The notes under the pieces are model-generated. The model worked only from the letters and a program-made list of their open reading frames with translations. It was not told the origin of the DNA and searched no databases. From assembly GCA_049282265.1 (NCBI GenBank), contig JBAPTR010000091.1, forward strand, positions 1 through 59,636: DNA of 59,636 nucleotides, given 5' to 3'. The stretch comes from CAYUCJ01 sp049282265. Its GTDB lineage: Bacteria; Desulfobacterota; DSM-4660; Desulfatiglandales; Desulfatiglandaceae. Below, piece by piece: positions 7,736-16,134 of the stretch (its first letter is position 1; the number at the start of each line of letters is the position of its first letter). The translations under genes were made by a program, and so were the position numbers.

Positions 7736-10402
7736 ATGAATTTCAGAGAAATAAGAGAAACGTTTTTTGACTACTTTACTTCCCGCGGACACAAGCAAAT
7801 CCCCAGCTCCTCACTGGTCCCCAGAGACGATCCCAGCCTGCTTTTCACCAACGCGGGCATGGTCCAGTTCAAGGGTCTGTATCTGGGTGAGGAAAAACGC
7901 AGTTACTCGAGGGCCGTCACCTCCCAGAAATGTGTACGCGCGGGAGGGAAGCACAATGACCTGGAGAATGTGGGGTACACAGCCCGTCATCACACGTTCT
8001 TTGAAATGCTCGGTAATTTTTCTTTTGGCGACTACTTTAAAGAGGAAACCATTTCGTGGGCGTGGGAACTGCTGACGGAAGAGTTCGGGCTCCCCGCTGA
8101 AAAACTCTATGTCTCCGTCTACAAAGATGACGATGAGGCCTACAAGATCTGGGAGGAACAGATAGGCGTTCCAACCGATAGAATCGTTCGTCTGGGCGAC
8201 AAAGACAACTTCTGGACCATGGGTGACACGGGTCCCTGCGGTCCCTGTTCCGAGATAATGATCGACCAGGGGCCATCCCTGGGCTGCGGGAAACCGGACT
8301 GCGCACCGGGCTGCGATTGCGACCGCTATCTGGAGATCTGGAACCTGGTCTTCACCCAGTTTGACCGGAGTCCGGAAGGCGTTCTTTCACCCCTTCCCAA
8401 ACCCAATATTGACACCGGCATGGGGCTCGAGAGGATCGCTGCGGTGGTTCAAGGCGTCTTTTCCAACTATGACACGGACCTGTTCACCACCATTATCGGA
8501 AGGATTGCGGATCTCTGCGAGAAGGGTTACGGGGAAGACCAGCGACAGGATGTCTCTTTCCGCGTGATATCTGATCACGCCCGGGCCGCGGCCTTTCTGA
8601 TCGGTGACGGCATCATGCCTTCCAACGAAGGTCGAGGGTATGTCTTGAGGCGGATCATTCGCCGGGCTATCCGTTTCGGCCAGCTTCTCGGCATGAAGGA
8701 TCCCTTCCTCCACAAGATCTGCGTGAAAGTCATTGAAATCATGGGGCATGATTACGGCGAACTTATCCAGGCCAAAAGTCTGATTGAAGGCGTGGTTCAC
8801 AATGAGGAAAAGCGCTTTGCCGACACACTCCATTACAGTCTGAAGGTGTTGAATGATGAAATAGAGGCATTGAAGGCCAGTGGGCTGACCACCATTTCAG
8901 GGGAGGTGGCATTCAAACTCTACGACACCTATGGCCTTTCCATCGACATTGTGCAGGATGTGGCCAGGGAAGAACATCTCGCCGTGGACAACACGGGCTA
9001 CGACAGTGCCATGTCCCGGCGCCGCGCCCTTTCACAGGAATCCTGGAAAGGCAGCGGCGAGGAAGAAATTCCCGAGGCCTATAAGAATCTCCGGACCCGG
9101 GGCCTGACATGCACATTTCTGGGATACGAAAACCTGACCTCTCGGACACGGGTTGCGGCGTGCATTGTGGATGGAAAAGAAATCGATGAGGCCGAAGCGG
9201 GGATGGAAGCGGGCATCGTCCTGGAGCAAACCCCTTTTTACGGTGAAGCAGGCGGTCAGGTGGGCGATATGGGGTGGATCGTGTCTGAGACGGCGCGTTT
9301 CCGCGTGAAGCGCACCCGGAAATTCAGCCGGGATCTCATTGTTCATGAAGGCGCATTGGAAACCGGTACACTAGGGAAGGGGCAGGAGGTGGAGGCCCTG
9401 GTGGACGAGGAAAAAAGAGAGGCCACTGTCCGAAATCATTCAGCGACCCACCTCTTACACGCAGCGCTCCGGGAAATCCTCGGGGACCATGTCAAACAGG
9501 CAGGCTCCCTTGTCTCTCCCGAAAGACTGCGTTTTGACTTCAGCCATTTCACCCAGGTGGTCCCTGAAAAACTTCGAGAGATCGAATCTTTGGTCAACAG
9601 ATACATCCGCGAGAACCTGGAGGTCAACACCCGGGTCATGACCAAAGAAGATGCCATGCAGACCGGGGCCATGGCCATTTTTGAAGAACGATATGGTGAG
9701 AAAGTCAGGGTAGTGTCCATGGGCGACGGGGTCAGCCGTGAATTGTGCGGGGGAACCCATACGGGCAGGACAGGCGATATAGGACTTTTCCGTATTGTAG
9801 GCGAGGGCGGTGTGGCCGCAAACGTCCGTCGTATAGAGGCCCTGACGGGTGAACCTGCCCTGCGGTACGACCAGGAACAGGAAAGGGTGTTGAGGTCTTC
9901 GGCCCTTCTATTGAAAACGACACCAAACCAGGTAGAACAACGACTCGAACGCATTCTGGAGGAACTCAAAGAGAAGGAGAAACAAATAGAGGTATTCAAG
10001 GCCAAACTCCTCACCCAGAATTCAGGGGACATCCTTTCAGGGGTTAAGGAAATTGGTGGTGTGAAGGTCCTGGCAAAGGGATTGGAGGCAGACTCTCCCG
10101 GGGAGCTTCGGGATTTCGCGGACAGGATCAAAGACAAAATGGGCTCGGGTATCATCGCGCTCGGCGCCACGACAGGGGAAAAGGTCATGCTCACCTGCGT
10201 TGTGACCAAAGACCTGGTGGGGCGTTTCAAAGCCGGCGATATCATCAGGGAGATGTCGGCCATCGTCGGAGGGAAAGGTGGCGGTCGTCCGGATATGGCA
10301 CAAGGTGGAGGGATCCTCCCGCAAGAACTGGGCAAGGCCTTTCAGGCCCTTTACGACCTGGTGGAAAAAAACGCCGGGCAGGGGCCCTTGGAGGTGGAAT
10401 AA
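7736..10402 (+). CDS. alaS: Alanyl-tRNA synthetase
   Basis: 888 aa, full-length AlaS. The class II catalytic core begins NFREIRETFFDYF and includes TNAGMVQFK and the GMGLERIAAVVQG motif 3 region. The editing domain has HSATHLLHAAL and the zinc/editing CGGTHTGRTGDIG. The C-terminal DHHA1/C-Ala domain ends with GGKGGGRPDMAQGG. ATG 7736 is chosen by family alignment; ATG 7724 or 7733 are alternatives, and no ideal Shine-Dalgarno is seen because the repeat element abuts the start. Confidence 0.96.
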   Translation: MNFREIRETFFDYFTSRGHKQIPSSSLVPRDDPSLLFTNAGMVQFKGLYLGEEKRSYSRAVTSQKCVRAGGKHNDLENVGYTARHHTFFEMLGNFSFGDYFKEETISWAWELLTEEFGLPAEKLYVSVYKDDDEAYKIWEEQIGVPTDRIVRLGDKDNFWTMGDTGPCGPCSEIMIDQGPSLGCGKPDCAPGCDCDRYLEIWNLVFTQFDRSPEGVLSPLPKPNIDTGMGLERIAAVVQGVFSNYDTDLFTTIIGRIADLCEKGYGEDQRQDVSFRVISDHARAAAFLIGDGIMPSNEGRGYVLRRIIRRAIRFGQLLGMKDPFLHKICVKVIEIMGHDYGELIQAKSLIEGVVHNEEKRFADTLHYSLKVLNDEIEALKASGLTTISGEVAFKLYDTYGLSIDIVQDVAREEHLAVDNTGYDSAMSRRRALSQESWKGSGEEEIPEAYKNLRTRGLTCTFLGYENLTSRTRVAACIVDGKEIDEAEAGMEAGIVLEQTPFYGEAGGQVGDMGWIVSETARFRVKRTRKFSRDLIVHEGALETGTLGKGQEVEALVDEEKREATVRNHSATHLLHAALREILGDHVKQAGSLVSPERLRFDFSHFTQVVPEKLREIESLVNRYIRENLEVNTRVMTKEDAMQTGAMAIFEERYGEKVRVVSMGDGVSRELCGGTHTGRTGDIGLFRIVGEGGVAANVRRIEALTGEPALRYDQEQERVLRSSALLLKTTPNQVEQRLERILEELKEKEKQIEVFKAKLLTQNSGDILSGVKEIGGVKVLAKGLEADSPGELRDFADRIKDKMGSGIIALGATTGEKVMLTCVVTKDLVGRFKAGDIIREMSAIVGGKGGGRPDMAQGGGILPQELGKAFQALYDLVEKNAGQGPLEVE

Positions 10403-10403
10403 A

Positions 10404-11123
10404 TCAAGAGGTGTGCTTCCGTGCGAGCCTTTCTTCACATTTTCCCAGGTATTCCAGAGCTTCGGCATACTGACCCACGTCAGGATAGTTTTCTATGGCA
10501 TACCTGAAACGACCGGCGGCCGCACGGTACTCTTTTTTCTTATAGTAGAAATGGGCCACAGAGAGTTCGTGGCCGGCGAGATCGATATAGCATTTCCGGA
10601 TTTTCATACGGGCCCGGGAGGCATAGACGTCCTTGGGAAATCGTTTCACAAGACGGTCGAATTCCTCCTTGGCCTTCACAGAATGGGTCTGATCCCGATC
10701 AATGGTCTTAATTTGGTTAAAATGGCAAAGCCCTTCGCGGTAAATCACATAGGGGATGCTTGGATTCGTGGGATGAAGCCTTTCGAACTCCTTGTAGGCC
10801 TCATAGGATTCGTCATAGGAAGCCAGGAGAAAAAGGGTATCGGCTATCTTCAGCTCGGCGATGGTGGCAAATTTGCTGTAGGGATAACGATCCTTGATCT
10901 TTTGAAAGGATTCGGTGGCTGCCTTATAGTAACCCCTTCCCAGGTCTTCCATGGCCTTGTCCATAAGTTCCGAGGGACCCCTCTCCGTTTTTTTTCCGAG
11001 AAACCAGTCCAGTGTGGCACATCCACTGAGGAGTGAAGTGAGAGACACAAAACCTATTAAGAATACCGCCAAATAAAATTTGCGAAAACAATATCTGTTC
11101 CCTGAAAAACCCACCATCCTCAT
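10404..11123 (-). CDS. bamD: Outer membrane assembly lipoprotein BamD
   Basis: 239-aa lipoprotein of the BamD/YfiO family, an essential part of the BAM complex that folds outer-membrane proteins. A type II signal sequence ends in the lipobox LLSGC. TPR-like repeats follow (for example GRGYYKAATESFQ, ASYDESYEAYKEF, YRAAAGRFRYAIENYP). The start at 11123 has GGAGGG seven bases upstream; the frame runs on to 11255 without support. It is the last gene of a rhodanese-ORF60-trxA-bamD run and converges on alaS with a one-base gap. Confidence 0.92.
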   Translation of the reverse strand: MRMVGFSGNRYCFRKFYLAVFLIGFVSLTSLLSGCATLDWFLGKKTERGPSELMDKAMEDLGRGYYKAATESFQKIKDRYPYSKFATIAELKIADTLFLLASYDESYEAYKEFERLHPTNPSIPYVIYREGLCHFNQIKTIDRDQTHSVKAKEEFDRLVKRFPKDVYASRARMKIRKCYIDLAGHELSVAHFYYKKKEYRAAAGRFRYAIENYPDVGQYAEALEYLGKCEERLARKHTS

Positions 11124-11165
11124 CTTAACCCTCCTACCTGGGCGGGGGATCACTTGAAGACACGA

Positions 11166-11193
11166 AAGCCCCGCCTTTTCCAGATACGGGGCT
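11166..11193 (-). terminator. Possible terminator between trxA and bamD
   Basis: On the minus strand AGCCCCG (forward 11187-11193) pairs with CGGGGCT (forward 11167-11173) across a 13-base loop. The following tract TTCGTGTC is only partly T-rich, so termination would be partial. It could lower bamD expression relative to trxA. Confidence 0.4.
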
Positions 11194-11259
11194 CCGTCGC
11201 CGTTTTCCATTTGGACCTGACTACCCGAGAGCCTTGAAAAACCGGCCGTCTTCAAAGGA

Positions 11260-11583
11260 TCACAAAAGCTTCTTCAATTCACCGTCGATATAATCCTTCG
11301 GGTGAGCACCGATAATGGTCTCGGCCACCTCTCCACCTTTGAAAAGGATGAGCGTCGGGATATTTCTGATCCCGAAACGTGCGGGGGTCTCCCGATTCTT
11401 ATCCACATCCATCTTGGCAATCTTGATCTTACCCTGATATTCCGTTGCCAGCTCCGCCACTACGGGCCCAACCATTTTACAGGGGCCGCACCATTCGGCC
11501 CAGAAATCCACCATGGCAGGGGTATCGGATTTGATGATTTCCTCATCAAAGTTCCCGTCCGTGACATGCAAAACATCTGACAT
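11260..11583 (-). CDS. trxA: Thioredoxin
   Basis: 107 aa, classic thioredoxin size and fold. The redox-active motif WCGPCK is in WAEWCGPCKMVGP at about residue 30, and the cis-proline region reads RNIPTLILFKGG. It reduces protein disulfides in the cytoplasm, presumably with a thioredoxin reductase encoded elsewhere. The start is preceded by GAAAGGAG. Confidence 0.95.
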   Translation of the reverse strand: MSDVLHVTDGNFDEEIIKSDTPAMVDFWAEWCGPCKMVGPVVAELATEYQGKIKIAKMDVDKNRETPARFGIRNIPTLILFKGGEVAETIIGAHPKDYIDGELKKLL

Positions 11584-11625
11584 ATGCCTACTCCTTTCTA
11601 TTGGGTCATCCCACTTTCCGCTGTC

Positions 11626-11808
11626 CTATTGGACACCTTCTTCAATGACTTTTTTCAAATTGTTGATGAGTGTGACTGGAACCGGGCCAGACCGGGCATA
11701 CAACTTCAGAAGGTCATGAGACACCTTGGTCTTTCCCGCCACAACATCCCAGCCGATGCCCTTTTCGTCTATTTGTTCCATGAGTTGAATGAGTTCTTCA
11801 GAATCCAT
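11626..11808 (-). CDS. Small uncharacterised protein in the thioredoxin operon
   Basis: A 60-aa protein rich in acidic N-terminal residues (MDSEELIQLMEQIDEKG) and predicted mostly helical. It has a strong ribosome site (AAGGAGGTAAGG) and lies 14 bases after the rhodanese gene and 42 before trxA on the same strand. No Cys, signal peptide or membrane segment is present. I do not recognise the family. The segment VSHDLLKLYARSG faintly resembles a helix-turn-helix but this is not enough to call a regulator. Confidence 0.65.
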   Translation of the reverse strand: MDSEELIQLMEQIDEKGIGWDVVAGKTKVSHDLLKLYARSGPVPVTLINNLKKVIEEGVQ

Positions 11809-11822
11809 TCCTTACCTCCTTG

Positions 11823-12461
11823 TTATTTCTTGGCCGGCTCCAGATCGGGCGGATAAATATATTTGCTGTCCATCTGGTAGGTCCAGGGGAGCCCCCACCA
11901 CTGCCACCCGTAATGGCGTCTCAGGCCAAAGCCGTAAACCTTGTTTCTCTTCGCAAGCTGCCTGTAAAACTTGTCGCGATTGCTATCCTTGAACGTGGGA
12001 AACGTAGGGCCTTCGAAACCGTCTTCCACATCGTAGACATTCTTGAAACCCGCAGCCAGAAGTTCCTTGGCAGCAAGGGCGCTGCGTGTGCCATCTCTCG
12101 AAATGATCAACAGATTGTCGGTCTTTTTGAACAACTTTCCTATTTCTTCAACAAAATGTTTGTTTTCTTGGCCAAACCCATATTCATAAACACCGTCCTT
12201 TTTCGTAAGCACATTGCTGAAACGCCTGTAGGGAAAAAGGTATGCCCCGACAGGATGCCCCACAAACTGGTATTCGGCGCGTGTTCGCACATCCAGGAGA
12301 TACGTATCCGGGACCGTATTGAGCATATCCTGGGCCTCGATACTCAGGATCTGCTTGACGGCCTGAGCCTTCACCGACGCCGGAAAACAGACGAGGATGC
12401 AGAAAAGTGCGGCCCACACGCACAGCAGATAGCTTCTGGCAATAGCTCGAGTGCCTAACAT
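11823..12461 (-). CDS. Exported rhodanese-like protein lacking the catalytic Cys
   Basis: A 212-aa protein with an N-terminal signal or membrane segment (VWAALFCILVCFPASVKA). The rhodanese domain starts at LDVRTRAEYQFVGHPVGA. The active loop reads ISRDGTRS where catalytic rhodaneses have CxxGxRS, so the sulfur-accepting Cys is Ser and sulfurtransferase activity is unlikely. After the domain comes a W/Y-rich tail (YGWQWWGLPWTYQ). ATG 12461 is preferred; a TTG at 12500 would add 13 residues. It probably acts outside the cytoplasm as a binding module. Confidence 0.8.
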   Translation of the reverse strand: MLGTRAIARSYLLCVWAALFCILVCFPASVKAQAVKQILSIEAQDMLNTVPDTYLLDVRTRAEYQFVGHPVGAYLFPYRRFSNVLTKKDGVYEYGFGQENKHFVEEIGKLFKKTDNLLIISRDGTRSALAAKELLAAGFKNVYDVEDGFEGPTFPTFKDSNRDKFYRQLAKRNKVYGFGLRRHYGWQWWGLPWTYQMDSKYIYPPDLEPAKK

Positions 12462-12523
12462 TAGTTTTTTGGAAACCTTCCTGTTCCTATTTCCGGTCAA
12501 ATTTACATTAGGCCGATCATAGA

Positions 12524-12552
12524 TTCTTAATCAAGACCCTTTTGCTTGTCAA
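12524..12552 (-). promoter_or_regulatory. Candidate sigma-70 promoter for the rhodanese-trxA-bamD run
   Basis: On the minus strand TTGACA (forward 12547-12552) is followed after 17 bases by TAAGAA (forward 12524-12529). The -35 is perfect and the -10 moderate. It lies about 60 bases upstream of the rhodanese start. Confidence 0.45.
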
Positions 12553-12740
12553 CGAAAATCATCTCATTCCAGAACTCCCTTGACAGAAAACAAGAGAAGA
12601 CCTAATCTTCCATAGCTATACCGCTCATTGGTGAACCGGCTTTCACCGTACTCGTAAAATTTTTTGACCCATCCGATTTGGACTCCTTTTCCCCACTGCC
12701 AGGGAAAAGGATGAAGGATCTCATTCGATGCAGGAGGATA

Positions 12741-13856
12741 ATGATGACGGCCAGCAGGGTCTTTTTCTCTGATCTCAGGGCCTCCCACAAAAAAAATCTG
12801 TTGACCAAGCTGGTTGAAATCGTCGACCGGGCCGGGCTGGAGCGTATCATTTCTCCCAGGGATCTGGTGGCATTAAAACTCCATTTCGGCGAAAAGGGCA
12901 ATACGGCCTTCATTCATCCGATATTTGTCAGGCAGATCGTGGATCGCACCAAGGCGCTCGGCGGCGTACCGTTCCTGACGGACGCCAATACCCTTTATGC
13001 CGGAACGCGAAGCAACAGTGTCTCCCACCTCAACACAGCCATCGAAAACGGGTTCGCCTACGCAGTGGTGAACGCCCCCGTTATCATCGCGGATGGGCTG
13101 CGGGGGGCCTCCCACGCGCCGGTCAAGACAAACCTGCCCTTCATCAAGACCGCCTATGTGGGGAGGGAAATTCTTGACGCGGATGGGCTGATCAGCCTGG
13201 CCCATTTTAAAGGGCATGAGCTTTCCGGTTTTGGCGGGACAATCAAGAACTTGGGCATGGGGTGCGCCGCCAGAAAGGGCAAATTGCAGCAACACTCGGA
13301 TCTTTGCCCCAAGGTCAAGCGAAAGAAGTGCGAAGGGTGCGGCCAGTGTGTTGATCATTGCGCACAGGGTGCCATAACCCTTTTGGATGGTGAGAAGGCC
13401 GTTATCGACCCCGGGAAATGTGTCGGCTGCGGTGAGTGTATCCTGATCTGTCCCAACGGTGCCATCGACGTCCAGTGGAACCAGGATATCCCGCTCTTTC
13501 AGAAAAAAATGGCGGAATATACCTTTGCCGTATTGAAAAACAAGAGAGACAAGGCCCTATTTGTCAATTTTATTACCCATGTCTCGCCGGCCTGTGATTG
13601 TTACGGCCACTGCGACGCTCCCATCGTCGGTGATGTAGGCGTTGTCGCATCAACCGATCCCGTGGCCATCGACCAGGCCTCGGTGGATCTTGTGAACAGG
13701 CAAATTCCCACCGAAGGTTCGTGTATTTCCGGGCTCGTGAAACCCGATGACGACAAGTTCAGGGCCCTCTATCCCAAAATAGACTGGACGATTCAACTGC
13801 TCCACGCCGAGGAGATCGGTCTCGGCACCCGTCAGTATGAACTCATAACCGTCTAG
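12741..13856 (+). CDS. DUF362 domain protein with two [4Fe-4S] ferredoxin motifs
   Basis: 371 aa. The DUF362 region occupies most of the protein (LKLHFGEKGNTAFIHP, SLAHFKGHELSGFGG). A ferredoxin insert at about residues 190-250 holds two clusters, CEGCGQCVDHCAQG and CVGCGECILICPNG. DUF362 proteins are thought to be redox or metallo-enzymes, but no reaction is established. AGGAGG lies directly upstream of ATG 12741; ATG 12744 is equally possible. The C-terminal VSPACDCYGHCD adds further Cys ligands. Confidence 0.85.
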   Translation: MMTASRVFFSDLRASHKKNLLTKLVEIVDRAGLERIISPRDLVALKLHFGEKGNTAFIHPIFVRQIVDRTKALGGVPFLTDANTLYAGTRSNSVSHLNTAIENGFAYAVVNAPVIIADGLRGASHAPVKTNLPFIKTAYVGREILDADGLISLAHFKGHELSGFGGTIKNLGMGCAARKGKLQQHSDLCPKVKRKKCEGCGQCVDHCAQGAITLLDGEKAVIDPGKCVGCGECILICPNGAIDVQWNQDIPLFQKKMAEYTFAVLKNKRDKALFVNFITHVSPACDCYGHCDAPIVGDVGVVASTDPVAIDQASVDLVNRQIPTEGSCISGLVKPDDDKFRALYPKIDWTIQLLHAEEIGLGTRQYELITV

Positions 13857-13935
13857 GCCGATTCCCCGTTTATCTTTGGCGGCAATGATGATATGAATAA
13901 CTGTCTTTCTATCCATTCAAGAGAAGGAGTACGAT

Positions 13936-15006
13936 ATGGAAATTAAAATAACCAATGCAAACAAACTTAAACAGAGACCCACCGATGAGTCCAAGCTCGG
14001 ATTCGGTGACATCCTCACGGATCATATGTTCCTCATGGACTATGACATCAACAGGGGATGGTTTCATCCCCGCATTGAGCCCTATGGTGATCTTCACCTG
14101 GACCCGGCCGCCATGTCCCTCCACTATGGTCAGGAGATTTTCGAGGGCCTCAAGGCCTACCGTGGACAGGACGATGGCTTGTATCTTTTTCGCGCCAGGG
14201 ACAACTGTGCCAGACTTAACCGATCCGCTAAGAGGATGTGCATGCCTGAAGTGGCTGTTGAACTCGTCATGGAGGGAATGAAGAAACTGATCCTGCTGGA
14301 TAAAAAATGGGTCCCGAGAAGCGAAGGGACTTCTCTCTACATCAGACCCACCATGCTCGCAACGGAAGCACACCTGGGGGTTCGACCGGCTCATAACTAC
14401 ATCTTCTACATCATCATAGGTCCTGTTGGAGCCTATTACAAAGAAGGCCTGAATCCTGTCAAGATCTATGTTGAGGATCATTACATCAGGGCCGCTGTCG
14501 GCGGGACAGGGGAGGCCAAGACCGCCGGGAACTACGCCGCTAGTCTTCTTGCCACAGAATTGGCAATGGAAAAGGGTTTTACCCAGGTCCTCTGGCTGGA
14601 CGCCGCGGAAAGGAAATATGTTGAAGAAGTGGGAACCATGAATATGTTTTTCGTGATCGGCGATGAGGTCATCACCGCTCCCCTGGATGGGAGCATCCTG
14701 CCTGGTATCACGCGTGACTCGGTGATCCACATTCTCAGGCGATGGGGCTTGTCGATCTCGGAACGGAAACTGACCGTAGGCGAGGTCATCAGCGCTGCCG
14801 AGACAGGGGATCTGAAGGAGGCATTCGGCGCAGGGACGGCTGCTGTTATCTCTCCGGTCGGCCAGATCACGTTCAAGGGGAAAGACTACATGGTTGCCGG
14901 AGGCAAAATGGGAGATCTCTCTCTGAAGCTCTACAACGAAATTACCGCGATCCAGTACGCCAAGAAGGCTGACCCTTATGGCTGGGTGGAACGCATTGAT
15001 GATTAG
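13936..15006 (+). CDS. ilvE: Branched-chain amino-acid aminotransferase
   Basis: 356 aa, class IV PLP transaminase of the longer ilvE_II (BCAT) type. The PLP lysine lies in GTGEAKTAGNYA and the substrate-binding region in GQEIFEGLKAYRG. It exchanges amino groups between leucine, isoleucine or valine and 2-oxoglutarate. It has a strong ribosome site, AGAAGGAGTACGAT. The upstream DUF362 gene is 79 bases away. Confidence 0.93.
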   Translation: MEIKITNANKLKQRPTDESKLGFGDILTDHMFLMDYDINRGWFHPRIEPYGDLHLDPAAMSLHYGQEIFEGLKAYRGQDDGLYLFRARDNCARLNRSAKRMCMPEVAVELVMEGMKKLILLDKKWVPRSEGTSLYIRPTMLATEAHLGVRPAHNYIFYIIIGPVGAYYKEGLNPVKIYVEDHYIRAAVGGTGEAKTAGNYAASLLATELAMEKGFTQVLWLDAAERKYVEEVGTMNMFFVIGDEVITAPLDGSILPGITRDSVIHILRRWGLSISERKLTVGEVISAAETGDLKEAFGAGTAAVISPVGQITFKGKDYMVAGGKMGDLSLKLYNEITAIQYAKKADPYGWVERIDD

Positions 15007-15084
15007 TTCAGGCTTACAACCCGTCTGTTTTTGTATGCGTGGATATCGAAACGGCTGGACCACAAAACGTAACGAGGCTCATGC

Positions 15085-16134
15085 ATGATTCCCACCATCA
15101 TATGGGAGGGGAACCTTGTCAAGATGCTGGATCAGAGAAGGCTCCCTTCCAAAATACAATGGTATACCTGCCGCGGATACGGAGACGTCATCGATGCCAT
15201 AAGAAAAATGGTTATCCGGGGGGCGCCCGCCATAGGGGTTGCAGCGGCCATGGGTCTGGCCCTCGGGGCATCCTCCATTCGCTCCGGCTCCTTTGTCCTT
15301 TTCCGGAACCGGTTTTCTCATATGGCTGAAAAGATGCGCCTTGCCCGGCCGACCGCCGTTAATCTCCAGTGGGCAGTCGCCAGGATGATGGGCCTTGTGG
15401 AGGCCATGGCCGTCCGGCCGGTCAGGGACATCAAAGACGCCCTGAAGGAAGAATCCAACAAGATATTATTGGAAGATATTGATATTAATAAAAAACTTGG
15501 GATGAACAGCCTGAGCCTCATTCCCAACAATGCCACCATTCTCACCCACTGCAATGCGGGATCCCTGGCAACGGCCGGCTATGGGACCGCACTCGGTGTC
15601 ATACGGGCCGCCCATGAGGCAGGCAAAAAGATCCAGGTGATTGCGGATGAGACCAGGCCCTGGTTGCAGGGGCTTCGCCTCACTGCCTTTGAACTGATGC
15701 AGGACAACATCCCCGTCACCGTGATAGCGGACAATGCCGCAGGCAGCCTGATGCAACAACAAAAGATTGACGTTGTGGTCACCGGAGCGGACAGAATTGC
15801 CGCCAACGGGGACGTGGCCAACAAAATAGGCACCTATCAGGTGGCTGTTCTGGCCTGGGCAAACAACATCCCCTTCTATGTGGCGGCCCCCCTTTCCACC
15901 ATTGACCCGGGGACCGGCAGTGGAGACGGAATCTCGGTGGAGCAGAGGCCTCGGGAAGAGATCACTCGAATAGGCCGTGTGCGTCTGGGCCCCCCAGGCG
16001 TCCGGGTGCTAAACCCTGCCTTTGATATTACCCCCGCGAAATATGTCACGGCCATTATTACGGAAGCAGGGATCCTTACCCCTCCCTTCCGGACCGGTAT
16101 CAGGGATGCAATGAAATCCCTTTCGGAAAGGTGA
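15085..16134 (+). CDS. mtnA: Methylthioribose-1-phosphate isomerase
   Basis: 349 aa, the eIF2B-related MtnA isomerase that converts 5-methylthioribose-1-phosphate to the ribulose form in methionine salvage. Diagnostic segments are VIRGAPAIGVAAAMG, THCNAGSLATAGYGTALGV (catalytic Cys), and VVTGADRIAANGDVANKIGTY with the catalytic Asp. Other salvage genes are not adjacent. Its 3' end overlaps the convergent tilS by 35 bases. Confidence 0.94.
   Translation: MIPTIIWEGNLVKMLDQRRLPSKIQWYTCRGYGDVIDAIRKMVIRGAPAIGVAAAMGLALGASSIRSGSFVLFRNRFSHMAEKMRLARPTAVNLQWAVARMMGLVEAMAVRPVRDIKDALKEESNKILLEDIDINKKLGMNSLSLIPNNATILTHCNAGSLATAGYGTALGVIRAAHEAGKKIQVIADETRPWLQGLRLTAFELMQDNIPVTVIADNAAGSLMQQQKIDVVVTGADRIAANGDVANKIGTYQVAVLAWANNIPFYVAAPLSTIDPGTGSGDGISVEQRPREEITRIGRVRLGPPGVRVLNPAFDITPAKYVTAIITEAGILTPPFRTGIRDAMKSLSER

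Noticed and set aside
9436..10335. 299-codon minus-strand frame
   Set aside because: Shadow of alaS with Ser/Arg-rich composition and no motifs.
13909..15063. 384-codon minus-strand frame
   Set aside because: Exactly antisense to ilvE, which has a strong ribosome site and full transaminase motifs.
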